Of a DNA stretch of 64,000 nucleotides, positions 34,299 through 42,934 are shown in pieces. The stretch is from the NCBI RefSeq assembly GCF_034676545.1, contig NZ_JAUCBZ010000015.1:3317001-3381000 (forward strand), written 5' to 3'. The notes beneath the pieces were generated by a model, which saw only the letters and a list, made by a program, of their open reading frames with translations, did no database searches and was not told where the DNA came from. This stretch comes from Pararhodobacter sp. (GTDB taxonomy: Bacteria > Pseudomonadota > Alphaproteobacteria > Rhodobacterales > Rhodobacteraceae). How positions within the stretch are numbered: the stretch's first letter is position 1; the number at the start of each line of letters is the position of its first letter. The translations under genes and the position numbers were made by a program.

Positions 34299-34334
34299 AA
34301 GACGCGATACATTGTTATCGGTCTATCGCGTCTT
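34299..34334. repeat. 11-bp perfect inverted repeat between convergent genes
   Basis: AAGACGCGATA (34299-34309) and TATCGCGTCTT (34324-34334) flank a 14-base loop. It lies between convergent tpiA and the secreted-protease gene, where it could terminate transcription from both sides; there is no long T run. Confidence 0.6.
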
Positions 34335-34392
34335 TGTTCCGCAAAATATCCTGGGGGTGAGCCGCGCAGCGGCGAGGGGGCAAAGCCCCCTC
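34331..34392. repeat. Dispersed intergenic element (30-base motif plus GC hairpin)
   Basis: The minus strand of 34331-34360 matches 18489-18518 (CACCCCC, GATATTT and GAACAAAGA in the same order). It is followed by a perfect hairpin GAGGGGGC-AAA-GCCCCCTC at 34374-34392. The order of motif and hairpin mirrors the copy after fabD. Confidence 0.65.
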
Positions 34393-34417
34393 ACCCACCC
34401 GACATCCTCAGCAAGGC

Positions 34418-35725
34418 TCAGTCCAATGCCCCGGCACTGCGCAGCGCCTCCGCGAAGGCCCGCGTATCGACGGCCAGATGCGAACTGGACATCTGCGGGA
34501 ATGGCGGTTGTGCATCAAAGAACTGGCTGTCGACCGCGATCAGCCGCCATTCTCCGTCGCGCAGGATCATGATCGGCGAACCGCTATCACCGCGCGTCGT
34601 ATCGCAGGTGTGGATGAACGAGCCGTCGTTATAGGCCTGCAAGACCTGACAATCGACGTGTCCCGACAGGTTGCTGCCAGTGTCCCAGCTATAGCCTGCC
34701 TGACTGACCAGAAACCGGCCCGTGCGGATCTCGGCGAGGTCGGTTTTGGTCAGCACATAGGGCCGCACAAAGCCGACTTGCGTGCCGAGGTCGCGGTCGA
34801 GCGTCAGGATCGCCCAGTCATTGCCATTGCCACCCCCCGGAGGCGCGCTGTTCTCGGTATAATCGGGCGCCACCACGGAACTGATGATCGACGCGCTCCC
34901 CAGATCCGTGTCGCCGCGCGCGCCGGCACGGAAGCTGAGCGCCTTGGACGGCTGCCCGCCCTCTCCTTCCATGCAATGCGCTGCGGTCGCCACAAGCCTC
35001 GGGCCGATCAGGATCCCGGTGCATGACCCATCGCCCAGCGACAGCAGTCCCACCGCGCGCCAGGGCATTTGCGTCACATCGACCAATTCGCGGTCATCGT
35101 TGCCAAAGAAGTGGTCGCGCGCCTCGACGGGGCGTTGGCGGCCGACGCAATCGGCGGTGTCGGTGTTCGGACGGCAGGTGCCGCGCCCAGTGCCCGGCTC
35201 TTCGCAGGTGCCGTTGAACGCGGTTTGGCAACTGTTCGAGCGGTTGCGCAGGAACGACACGGCGCGGCAATCATTGACATCGGTGCCCGAGGTGCACACC
35301 CCGGTGCCAATGCCGGGCTCGTCGCATTCGTTGTCATTGGCAAAGCGGCAGGTGTTGTCGCCGCCAATCGCCATGGCCCGGCAATCGCTGGCGTCGGTGC
35401 CCGGCGAGCAGGCCCCGGTGCCGCCGAAATTCGGATCATCGCACTCCAGATCATTCGCCCAGCGGCAGGTGTCGCTGCCCAATTGCGCGCGCACGGTGTC
35501 GGGAACCGCGGCCATCAGGCGTTGCCAAGCCGCGGCCTCGGCGCGGCAATCATTGGCGTCGGTGCCACTTTCGCAGGCCCCGGTGCCCGCATATCGGGCC
35601 TCGTCGCATTCATTGTCATTCGCCCAGCGGCAGGTGTTGGCCTGTGCCAGCGCCATCTGCGGCACGGCCAGAATGGTGGCCGCCGCCACCAACAGGGCCG
35701 AGAGCCGAAGTTTTGGAAGGGTCAT
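34418..35725 (-). CDS. Secreted trypsin-like serine protease with four N-terminal Cys repeats
   Basis: 435 residues. It has a signal peptide to about residue 28. Four repeats of 28-29 residues follow at about 32-60, 87-115, 126-153 and 166-193. They share the pattern C-x-x-A-N-D-x-E-C-(D/E)-(D/E) and end G-T-x-x-x-x-x-GTD-x-x-DC, for example CRWANDNECDEA; the fourth is degenerate. From about residue 200 comes a chymotrypsin-fold domain with the triad ATAAHCMEG, NDWAILTL and TRGDSGSPIM. The acidic repeats look like disulfide-stabilised, possibly calcium-binding modules. Start 35725 is set by GGAGG eight bases upstream. Probably co-transcribed with the repeat protein 80 bases upstream. Confidence 0.87.
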   Translation of the reverse strand: MTLPKLRLSALLVAAATILAVPQMALAQANTCRWANDNECDEARYAGTGACESGTDANDCRAEAAAWQRLMAAVPDTVRAQLGSDTCRWANDLECDDPNFGGTGACSPGTDASDCRAMAIGGDNTCRFANDNECDEPGIGTGVCTSGTDVNDCRAVSFLRNRSNSCQTAFNGTCEEPGTGRGTCRPNTDTADCVGRQRPVEARDHFFGNDDRELVDVTQMPWRAVGLLSLGDGSCTGILIGPRLVATAAHCMEGEGGQPSKALSFRAGARGDTDLGSASIISSVVAPDYTENSAPPGGGNGNDWAILTLDRDLGTQVGFVRPYVLTKTDLAEIRTGRFLVSQAGYSWDTGSNLSGHVDCQVLQAYNDGSFIHTCDTTRGDSGSPIMILRDGEWRLIAVDSQFFDAQPPFPQMSSSHLAVDTRAFAEALRSAGALD

Positions 35726-35805
35726 CGCGGAAGCCTCCGAAAGGGTCGAAACCAAGTTCTGCCCCCGGCCAATGACCGGGGACAGCAACAGTTCAGGTCG
35801 CGCGC

Positions 35806-37599
35806 TCAGTGTTCACGGTCCATGACCCAAAGCGGCGCCGCGATAGTGACACCCAGCGTCGCCATGCCGCCGGTTCCGCTGTAGGTTCCGGCAAACACGG
35901 CGTAATCACCCGCCGGAGCATTTGGAATCATCACCCCGGGGTTCAACTGTTCGAAGTCGTCATTGCAATAAAGCTGCCCATCCGGCCCCGAAATCACCAG
36001 CGTGCCGTCGGCCTCGCTGACCATGTAGACCATCAGTTGCGGCAAGCCAGGCTGTGCGGTGATCACCAGATCGGGCTGCGACGGCGTGATGAATCCGGCG
36101 CATCCCTGACCAATGCCAAAGGCCTCGGTCTGGCTGGGTTGGATGTCGAAGATGATGCGCGGATCAATCCGCGTCCCGGGGCCGAACTCGATCTGCCCCA
36201 CCGCGGGCGCGGCGGTCGCATTCAACGACGCGGGCGCGATCATGCCATCGGCCTGGGTAGCCTGCCAGTTGGGCGAACCCATCGAGGCATAGAGGTTATA
36301 AGTGCCCATCGCGCCGGGGTTATAGGCGCCGACAAAGATCAGGTAATCGCCGGGCTGCGCGCTTTCAAAGCTCAGGCCGGGGTTCAGTTGCATGTTGTCG
36401 TCGTTGCATAGCCAAGTCCCATCGGGCGCACGCACCGCCATCACCAGATCGGTTTGCGAGCGCGCATAAAGGCTGATCATCGGCTGCGTATCATCCAGCG
36501 TCAGGACAAAATCGGGCGCCGAGATGTCAGTGAAGCCGGGGCAATAGCCGCCGGTCGGCAACAACTCCATCGAGTCATTCGCGACAACCGGACCCGTGGC
36601 CAGCAATTGGCCCTGCCCCGCCGCATCAATATCAAAGACCCCGCTGCCCGCGCGCGGCGTGGCGTTCAGGTCCAGAACCGCGTTCGAGAATGCCGGGCCG
36701 CCTTCGGAGGCGAACAGGTCGAAACGGCCCGTGCCGCCTTGTGAATACCCGCCAACGAAAATCTGATAGTCGCCAGCCTCGGCCCGGTCGATGGTTACGG
36801 CGGGATTGAGGTCATACATATCATCGTTGCAGAGCACGCTGCCATCGGGGCGCACGACGGCCATGGTCAGGTCACGCTCGGACATGGCAAACACGCTGAA
36901 GCGGTCGCTGGCCTGATCCAGCGTCAACACGGCATCGGCGGCGTCGAACTGGCTGTAACCGGGGCAATAGTCGGGGCTGAGCGGGCGCATCTCGGATTGC
37001 GCCATCAATGTCGCACCCATCGCCAATTCCTGCCGCCCGGTGTCTGCCGTGGCGCTGAACACGAACCGTCCCGTGCGCGGGTCGCCAAGCTCTGCCACGT
37101 TCAGGCCAAACAGCTCCAGGGGTGAAACGGGCAAGTCCGAGGCGATCAGGCGCGCGTCGATGCTGCTGCCTTCGGCCCCACCGAGCCAGATCATATAGCG
37201 GCCAGGCTCAACCCCGGCCAGGTTTGACACCGCGAGGCCCTGACTGTCGGCCAAGGCGCAGCGGTATAGCCCGTCTGGCGTGCCCAGCACCATGCTGACA
37301 AGCCCGTCGCCGGCCCCGGTAAAGGCCAGGGTTTCCATGCGGGCCGTGACCTCGAAGATCGTACCCGCGGCCTCGGGCAACACATGGCCCTGACAGCCGC
37401 GCACAAAGGTCGAAGCCGGGTCGGTCGCCTGTCCGAACACATGGGCGGACACACGCACCGGGGAATAGCCGTCTGCGGATGGACCGACTTCAATCGCGAA
37501 ACCACTGGTTTGTGCCGTGGCGGCAAACGACAGTACAGGCAATAGCAATGCCGCAACAGCGGTCGTCGATTTAAAACGAATTGGGGTAAATCGGGTCAT
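35806..37599 (-). CDS. Secreted four-repeat protein (PPC-like beta domains)
   Basis: 597 residues, signal peptide ending SFAATAQ near residue 30. Four tandem beta-rich units of about 140 residues follow. Units 2-4 share YCPGY or YCPGF, VLTLD, a run like DLVMAVRAPDG, LCNDD, a downstream LNP and GDYLIFVG; unit 1 is degenerate (PGRYMIWLGG). The pattern resembles pre-peptidase C-terminal (PPC) domains, which usually accompany secreted proteases. Each unit has a Cys pair, likely a disulfide. No enzymatic motif is visible. It precedes the serine-protease gene on the same strand, suggesting the two act together outside the cytoplasm. Confidence 0.8.
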   Translation of the reverse strand: MTRFTPIRFKSTTAVAALLLPVLSFAATAQTSGFAIEVGPSADGYSPVRVSAHVFGQATDPASTFVRGCQGHVLPEAAGTIFEVTARMETLAFTGAGDGLVSMVLGTPDGLYRCALADSQGLAVSNLAGVEPGRYMIWLGGAEGSSIDARLIASDLPVSPLELFGLNVAELGDPRTGRFVFSATADTGRQELAMGATLMAQSEMRPLSPDYCPGYSQFDAADAVLTLDQASDRFSVFAMSERDLTMAVVRPDGSVLCNDDMYDLNPAVTIDRAEAGDYQIFVGGYSQGGTGRFDLFASEGGPAFSNAVLDLNATPRAGSGVFDIDAAGQGQLLATGPVVANDSMELLPTGGYCPGFTDISAPDFVLTLDDTQPMISLYARSQTDLVMAVRAPDGTWLCNDDNMQLNPGLSFESAQPGDYLIFVGAYNPGAMGTYNLYASMGSPNWQATQADGMIAPASLNATAAPAVGQIEFGPGTRIDPRIIFDIQPSQTEAFGIGQGCAGFITPSQPDLVITAQPGLPQLMVYMVSEADGTLVISGPDGQLYCNDDFEQLNPGVMIPNAPAGDYAVFAGTYSGTGGMATLGVTIAAPLWVMDREH

Positions 37600-37777
37600 C
37601 GTGTCTTCCTCTCACGCGCAAAAATCACTTGCTGACTGACAGTGCATTAGCGCAGCCCCATGCGTCAATTGCCTTGAAACATGCCTCACCAAACGGTGCG
37701 CAAGGGATGGAAGCGGCCGACACCTTGCTGTAAGCACAGGCAAAACCAGCTTTTGGCAAGACAGGGACGCCCCCGAC

Positions 37778-39496
37778 ATGGCCCGTATACTTATCACCTC
37801 TGCGTTACCATACATCAACGGTATCAAGCACTTGGGCAATCTTATCGGCTCGCAATTGCCGGCGGATCTGTTCGCGCGCTACATGCGGGCGCGCGGCCAT
37901 GAAGTCATGTTCATCTGCGCCACCGACGAGCATGGTACGCCCGCTGAACTGGCCGCCGCCAAAGCCAAGATGCCGGTGGCCGAGTATTGTGCGGAGATGC
38001 ACGAGGTTCAGGCGGAGCTGGCGCGCGGGTTCGGGCTGTCGTTTGATCATTTCGGTCGCTCCTCCAGCCGGCAAAACCACGCCCTGACCCAGCATTTCGC
38101 CGGCCGCCTGAAAGCGGCAGGGCTGATTTCCGAGGTCGAGGAAAAACAGGTCTATTCCCACGCGGATGGCCGGTTTCTGCCGGATCGTTACATCGAGGGC
38201 ACCTGCCCCAATTGCGGCTATGAACGCGCCCGCGGCGATCAATGCGAGGAGTGCACCAAGCAGCTGGACCCCACCGACCTGATCAACCCGCGCTCGGCCA
38301 TCTCGGGCTCGACCGATCTGGAGGTGCGCGAGACCAAGCACCTGTTCCTGCGCCAGTCCGCGATGCGCGACCGGCTGGATGCGTGGATCGACGAGAAAAA
38401 GGACTGGCCGATCCTGACCACCTCGATTGCCAAGAAATGGCTTCACGACGGCGACGGGTTGCAGGATCGGGGCATCACCCGCGATCTGGATTGGGGGGTC
38501 GCGGTCAAGGATGGCGACGAGGAATGGCCCGGCATGGAGGGCAAGGTTTTCTATGTCTGGTTCGATGCGCCCATCGAATACATCGCCGCGACCGCCGAAT
38601 GGGCCGACAAGAACGGCCTCGACGACGCTGCCTGGAGGCGTTGGTGGCGCGAGGATGAGGGGGCCAGCGATGTGCGCTATGTCCAGTTCATGGGCAAGGA
38701 CAACGTGCCCTTCCACACGCTCAGTTTCCCCGCGACCCTGATGGGTTCTGGCGAGCCGTGGAAGCTGGTCGATTACATCAAGTCGTTCAACTACCTGAAT
38801 TATGACGGCGGCCAGTTCAGCACGTCGCAAGGGCGTGGCGTGTTCATGGATCAGGCGCTGTCGATTCTGCCGTCGGATTATTGGCGCTGGTGGTTGCTGT
38901 CGCATGCCCCCGAGAACAACGATTCCGAGTTCACCTGGGAGAATTTCCAGACCTCGGTGAACAAGGATCTGGCGGATGTGCTGGGCAATCTGGTCAGCCG
39001 CGTCACCAAGTTCTGCCGCTCGAAATTCGGCGAGGTGGTGCCCGAGGGCGGCGTCTTTGGCCCGCGTGAGGCGCAGTTGATCGGGGATTTGAGCGCCCGT
39101 ATCCGCGAATACGAGACCCTGATGGAGTCCATGGAGGTCCGCAAATCCGCCACCGAGTTGCGCGCGATCTGGGCCTTGGGCAACGAATACCTGCAAGAGG
39201 TCGCGCCGTGGTCCACCATCAAGAGCGACCCGGAGCAAGCCGCCGCGCAGGTGCGCTTGGCGTTGAACCTGATCCGGCTTTATGCAGTGCTCTCCAAGCC
39301 CTTCGTCCCCGATGCCTCGGCATCCATGATGGCGTCCCTGGGCTGTGAGGCATGGGATTGGCCCGATGATGTTGCCGCCGCCTTGGCGACCTTTGCGCCC
39401 GGCCATGCCTTTGCCACGCCCGAGGTTTTATTCGCCAAAATCACCGACGAACAGCGCGAAGACTGGGCAGACCGCTTTTCCGGGACTCGCGGCTGA
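37778..39496 (+). CDS. metG: Methionyl-tRNA synthetase
   Basis: 572-residue class I synthetase of the short alphaproteobacterial form without the C-terminal tRNA-binding domain. It shows the HIGH-region LPYINGIKHLGNLIGS, a zinc knuckle with two Cys pairs (GTCPNCGYERA, GDQCEECTKQLDP), WFDAPIEYIAAT and HTLSFPATLMG. The KMSKS loop reads GGQFSTSQGRGVF, in which the usual first Lys is Gln. The C-terminal anticodon-binding helices contain WSTIKSDPEQAA. The ATG starts directly on ARILITSALPYING. Followed by a strong terminator. Confidence 0.95.
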   Translation: MARILITSALPYINGIKHLGNLIGSQLPADLFARYMRARGHEVMFICATDEHGTPAELAAAKAKMPVAEYCAEMHEVQAELARGFGLSFDHFGRSSSRQNHALTQHFAGRLKAAGLISEVEEKQVYSHADGRFLPDRYIEGTCPNCGYERARGDQCEECTKQLDPTDLINPRSAISGSTDLEVRETKHLFLRQSAMRDRLDAWIDEKKDWPILTTSIAKKWLHDGDGLQDRGITRDLDWGVAVKDGDEEWPGMEGKVFYVWFDAPIEYIAATAEWADKNGLDDAAWRRWWREDEGASDVRYVQFMGKDNVPFHTLSFPATLMGSGEPWKLVDYIKSFNYLNYDGGQFSTSQGRGVFMDQALSILPSDYWRWWLLSHAPENNDSEFTWENFQTSVNKDLADVLGNLVSRVTKFCRSKFGEVVPEGGVFGPREAQLIGDLSARIREYETLMESMEVRKSATELRAIWALGNEYLQEVAPWSTIKSDPEQAAAQVRLALNLIRLYAVLSKPFVPDASASMMASLGCEAWDWPDDVAAALATFAPGHAFATPEVLFAKITDEQREDWADRFSGTRG

Positions 39497-39539
39497 CTTG
39501 CGTTTTCCTTGACCCGAATCGCACAGTATCAGACCCTGC

Positions 39540-39577
39540 CCCCCCGCCCGGTTCACGAGGCGGGGGGTTGTATTTGG
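39540..39577 (+). terminator. Rho-independent terminator of metG
   Basis: CCCCCCGCC, a ten-base loop, GGCGGGGGG, then TTGTATTT. The hairpin ends only about 20 bases before the next ATG, so it may also separate the two transcripts tightly. Confidence 0.85.
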
Positions 39578-39586
39578 GGATATATC

Positions 39587-40540
39587 ATGCGATTTAGTAA
39601 AATAATTCAGGGACTTGCCCTAACGTCAAGCCTTGCGGTCTGCACCGCATTTCCGGCCTTGGCACAAATAGATCTGACAGCCTTGAGCACGCAAACCCGC
39701 GCCTATGACACCGTCATCAACTGGCAAGAGCGCCCCTATCGCCCGGCGGGCGTGGTCGAATATGTCCGGGTTCCCGGCTCTTTGATCCTGGATGTGCGCA
39801 TGGTGTTTGATGGCCCCTGGTCCGACGACGTCTCGCGCGTGTCGGTCAGCAGCCGCGATATTCGTCTGGTGCTGGCCGATGGCACGGAATTGGCGGCGGT
39901 CGGCGGCTATCCGAATTGGGGGCAGGCGACGTTGCAATCGCGCAGCCTGTCGGGCAGCCGTCCGCGAGATTTTCCCGACGACGACCGTGATCTCTATTGG
40001 AATGGCTTGTTCGTGATCCCCAAGGGCACTGCATCGGTAACGCTGCGGTTTGGCGGCGACGTGCGCTATGAAGGCGACGTCACGGTGCCAGCCCCAAGCG
40101 CCGAAGCCGATGCCGCAAGTTTTGCGCAGTTCCGCCCCACCGCCGTGCGCCGTTTTCGGGTCGTCGAACTGGAGGATGGGCGCGACGATGACGCCGTCAG
40201 CTCATCCATTGCCGCACCGCCCGGCATGGTCCTGGCGGAAATCGAGGTCGACGTACAAGGGCTGGTATCGAACCAGGTTGACGGCGAGGACCGGTTCACA
40301 TGGCACACGCACAACTTCCGGCTGGTCGATGATGCGGGCGCAACCATGGGGCTGGTCGGAGAGCGCTTCATGCGTCGCATCCTCGATTCGCAATTCAGCG
40401 GCACCAATGTCGGCAGTTCCGCAGATCGCACGATGCTCTGGGTGGTGCCGGAATCGCTGACCGAGGCGCGCTTGTTGTTCGGCGAGACCGAGGTCGCGCG
40501 GGTGGCGTTGGGCACGGCGGCAATCACGGAAACCGACTGA
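39587..40540 (+). CDS. Exported protein of unknown function
   Basis: 317 residues with a signal peptide (MRFSKIIQGLALTSSLAV...FPALAQ) of about 27 residues. The mature part is beta-rich with SRDIRLVLADGTELAAVGGY, WNGLFVIPKGTASVTLRFGG and, near the end, TMLWVVPESLTEARLLFGE. These recur as two similar halves, each ending in a 'value protected by a threshold' style strand pair; DUF4352-like immunoglobulin folds look like this. No catalytic motif is visible. The ATG at 39587 has a GGGGA ribosome site, and the preceding terminator rules out the longer upstream reading. Confidence 0.7.
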   Translation: MRFSKIIQGLALTSSLAVCTAFPALAQIDLTALSTQTRAYDTVINWQERPYRPAGVVEYVRVPGSLILDVRMVFDGPWSDDVSRVSVSSRDIRLVLADGTELAAVGGYPNWGQATLQSRSLSGSRPRDFPDDDRDLYWNGLFVIPKGTASVTLRFGGDVRYEGDVTVPAPSAEADAASFAQFRPTAVRRFRVVELEDGRDDDAVSSSIAAPPGMVLAEIEVDVQGLVSNQVDGEDRFTWHTHNFRLVDDAGATMGLVGERFMRRILDSQFSGTNVGSSADRTMLWVVPESLTEARLLFGETEVARVALGTAAITETD

Positions 40541-40611
40541 TCCGCCGTCAAAGACAAACGGTCGCGCCGATGGTCCCTTGCGCCCGGCGCGATCGGCGCT
40601 AGGCTGGTGGC

Positions 40612-40872
40612 ATGTTTACCATCGAGCACGAGTTTGACGCCACAGTGATCACCATCATCGACGAGGGCGAGGCGCCCTTGAACGAGGATATCGTGATCGA
40701 AAGCCATGAAGACGGGGCGACGATCTCGCAGGTCGATCCCGACACCGATGAGGTCATGTTCGTGCATTTTTCCATGCGCCAGTTGCACGAATTGCGCGCC
40801 GCCCTCGACCTGCCCGAGGGGGTCTATCGGTTGCGTGAGCGGCAAACACCGGGCGACCCTCAGTCCAGCTGA
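40612..40872 (+). CDS. Small acidic protein of unknown function
   Basis: 86 residues, acidic (IDEGEAPLNEDIVIESHEDG, DPDTDEVMF), no signal peptide or membrane segment, ending in RLRERQTPGDPQSS. No family recognised. Its C-terminal codons overlap the end of the DUF167 gene on the other strand by 13 bases. Codon use resembles its neighbours, which supports it being real. Confidence 0.6.
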   Translation: MFTIEHEFDATVITIIDEGEAPLNEDIVIESHEDGATISQVDPDTDEVMFVHFSMRQLHELRAALDLPEGVYRLRERQTPGDPQSS

Positions 40873-41111
40873 AACAGCTTGTCACGCGACGTGGCACCGC
40901 GCTTCAGGGTCAGACGCGTCGGAGCCACGCCCAGCGCCTTGGCCAGTAGTTTGCGAATCGCGTCATTGGCCTTGCCGTTGTCGGGCGGGTCCGTGACCCA
41001 GACGCGGATCGGATCGCCAGTTTGGATTGCATTGCGCCGGGCTTTTGGCGTGGCGCGGACGGCAAATGTCGCGCCGTCAACAGCAAGACCGGACAGGTCC
41101 GGCAGGGTCAT
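40860..41111 (-). CDS. DUF167 (YggU/UPF0235) family protein
   Basis: 83 residues with the DUF167 core FAVRATPKARRN, VWVTDPPDNGKANDAIRKLLA and LTLKRGATSRDKLFQL. The biochemical role of the family is unknown. It overlaps the threonine dehydratase-like gene upstream by 4 bases. Confidence 0.9.
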   Translation of the reverse strand: MTLPDLSGLAVDGATFAVRATPKARRNAIQTGDPIRVWVTDPPDNGKANDAIRKLLAKALGVAPTRLTLKRGATSRDKLFQLD

Positions 41112-42055
41112 TGTGCGAGGGCGCGCGCCATCATCGCCCGATCCACGTTTCCACCCGAGGCCACGGCAATCACCGGCTCGCTGCCCGGCCGGAACAGTGC
41201 CGCCGCCAGCGCCACCGCGCCACCCGGCTCCAGCACGAGTTTCAAGCGATCATGCGCCAGACCCATCGCCCTGAGCGCCTCATCCTCGGTCACCACCTGC
41301 CCCGGCCCGCAAAGCCGCGCGATCACCGGCCACGTCAGATCGCCCGGCTGCGGCGTGACGATTGCGTCGCAAATCGAGCCTGACAACCGGGTGTTGCGCT
41401 GAAGGGAGCCAGCCTTGAGCGAGCGGGCCACGTCGTCAAACCCCTCGGGCTCGCACGGATGAACCGTGAACCCCGGCGCGCGGGCTTCAAGCGCCAGCGC
41501 GATCCCCGAGGTCAAACCGCCACCGCCGCAGGGCACCAGCACGCGCCCTTGGGTAACGCCAACCTCGGCCGCCTGCTCGGCGATCTCCAGCCCGGCGGTG
41601 CCCTGCCCGGCGATCACCTCGGCCATGTCGAACGGCTTGATCAGGGTCAGCCCGCGTTCAGTCGCCACGCGGTCGCCAATCGCATCGCGGTCCTCGGTCG
41701 CGCGGTCATAAAGCACCACTTCGGCACCCAAAGCGCGCGTGTTGTCGATCTTGTTCGCGGGCGCATCCGAGGGCATGATGATGACCGCTGGCAACCCCTG
41801 CAAACGCGCCGACAACGCCACGCCCTGCGCGTGATTGCCCGACGAAAACGCCACCACCCCCGACGGTTTCAGCGCTGAAATCGCATTCCACGCGCCGCGA
41901 AACTTGAAGGAACCGGTGTGTTGCAGGCATTCGGCCTTCACGAACACCCGGCGGCCGGCCAGATCATCCAGAAACGGCGAGGACAACAAGGGCGTGCGCC
42001 GTGCGTGGCCGCTGAGCCGTTGCGCCGCCGCCTCGATCATGGCGATGGAGGTCAT
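41108..42055 (-). CDS. PLP-dependent threonine/serine dehydratase family enzyme
   Basis: 315-residue fold-type II PLP enzyme. The Schiff-base Lys51 lies in HTGSFKFRGAW, SSGNHAQGVALSARL binds the substrate carboxylate, and the phosphate loop PCGGGGLTSG anchors PLP. Length fits the short, catabolic or serine-racemase-like group without an ACT regulatory domain. It would deaminate threonine or serine to 2-oxo acids, or racemise. It overlaps the alpha/beta hydrolase and DUF167 genes by 4 bases on either side, forming a three-gene operon. Confidence 0.9.
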   Translation of the reverse strand: MTSIAMIEAAAQRLSGHARRTPLLSSPFLDDLAGRRVFVKAECLQHTGSFKFRGAWNAISALKPSGVVAFSSGNHAQGVALSARLQGLPAVIIMPSDAPANKIDNTRALGAEVVLYDRATEDRDAIGDRVATERGLTLIKPFDMAEVIAGQGTAGLEIAEQAAEVGVTQGRVLVPCGGGGLTSGIALALEARAPGFTVHPCEPEGFDDVARSLKAGSLQRNTRLSGSICDAIVTPQPGDLTWPVIARLCGPGQVVTEDEALRAMGLAHDRLKLVLEPGGAVALAAALFRPGSEPVIAVASGGNVDRAMMARALAQ

Positions 42056-42849
42056 ATCAACAGCCCCAGGAACCGGTTGATGGCGCTGAGGGATTCGGGC
42101 TCATCGAGAAACGGGATATGGCCACGGTCTGGGACTTCTTCATAGATCATCTCGGGGATGCGTTCGGCCATTTCATCGGCGGTGACTTGCGTCAACAGGT
42201 CAGAATTCGCCCCCCGGATCAGCGCCAAGGGCTTGCCCTTGCAGGACTCGAACATCGGCCACAGATCGACCTGCGGGCCCTCCATCGCCGCGAGGAACGC
42301 GGTGCGCAAGGCCGGGTCATAATTCAGGTCAAGGCCTTGATCGGTCTCGACGAAATGCGTCTTGGCTTCCTGCATCCAGCGGCTCGGCGGGGCATCAAAG
42401 CCCTCCATCGCATGTTCCAGCGCCACGGCGGCGGCGGCAAAGGTCCGCGCGTTGGGGCGGCGGCCGATATAGTCCTTGATCCGGTCCAGCCCCAGGTCGT
42501 CGATCACCGGACCGACGTCGTTCAGGATCAGCCCGCGCACCCGGTCCGGCACCACCGCGCACAGATACATGCCGATCAGACCACCGCGCGAGGTGCCAAG
42601 AATCGCCGCGCTTTCCAGCCCAAGGTGGTCCAACAGGGCCAGCGCATCGGCCCCCTCCTGCACGATGGTATAGGTCTCGGCCCCGGTCCAGTCAGACTTG
42701 CCGCGACCGCGATAATCCATGCGGATCAAGCGCAGCGGCGGCAGATGCGGTGCGAGATAGTCGAAGTCATGGCCATTGCGGGTCAACCCGGCAAGGCACA
42801 GCAACGGGATTCCGTTGCCTTCGTCGGTGTAGTGGATTTCGGGCGCCAT
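42052..42849 (-). CDS. Alpha/beta hydrolase
   Basis: 265 residues with the alpha/beta-hydrolase fold. The oxyanion region is LLCLAGLTRNGHDFDYLAP, the nucleophile elbow GTSRGG, the acid in IRGANSDLL and the His in VPDRGHIPFLDEPES. The substrate is unknown; esterase, lactonase or haloperoxidase-like members look alike. First gene of the operon with the dehydratase and DUF167 protein. Confidence 0.87.
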   Translation of the reverse strand: MAPEIHYTDEGNGIPLLCLAGLTRNGHDFDYLAPHLPPLRLIRMDYRGRGKSDWTGAETYTIVQEGADALALLDHLGLESAAILGTSRGGLIGMYLCAVVPDRVRGLILNDVGPVIDDLGLDRIKDYIGRRPNARTFAAAAVALEHAMEGFDAPPSRWMQEAKTHFVETDQGLDLNYDPALRTAFLAAMEGPQVDLWPMFESCKGKPLALIRGANSDLLTQVTADEMAERIPEMIYEEVPDRGHIPFLDEPESLSAINRFLGLLI

Positions 42850-42934
42850 CGGCAGCGTTGAAATAGGGCATTGTCACGGGCCTTTTTTGGGTTTCGACAC
42901 TAGACCATGTGGCGCAAGGCTGGGCAATGCCCGG

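Noticed and set aside
37805..39406. 533-codon minus-strand open frame
   Set aside because: Antisense to metG; no recognisable domain.
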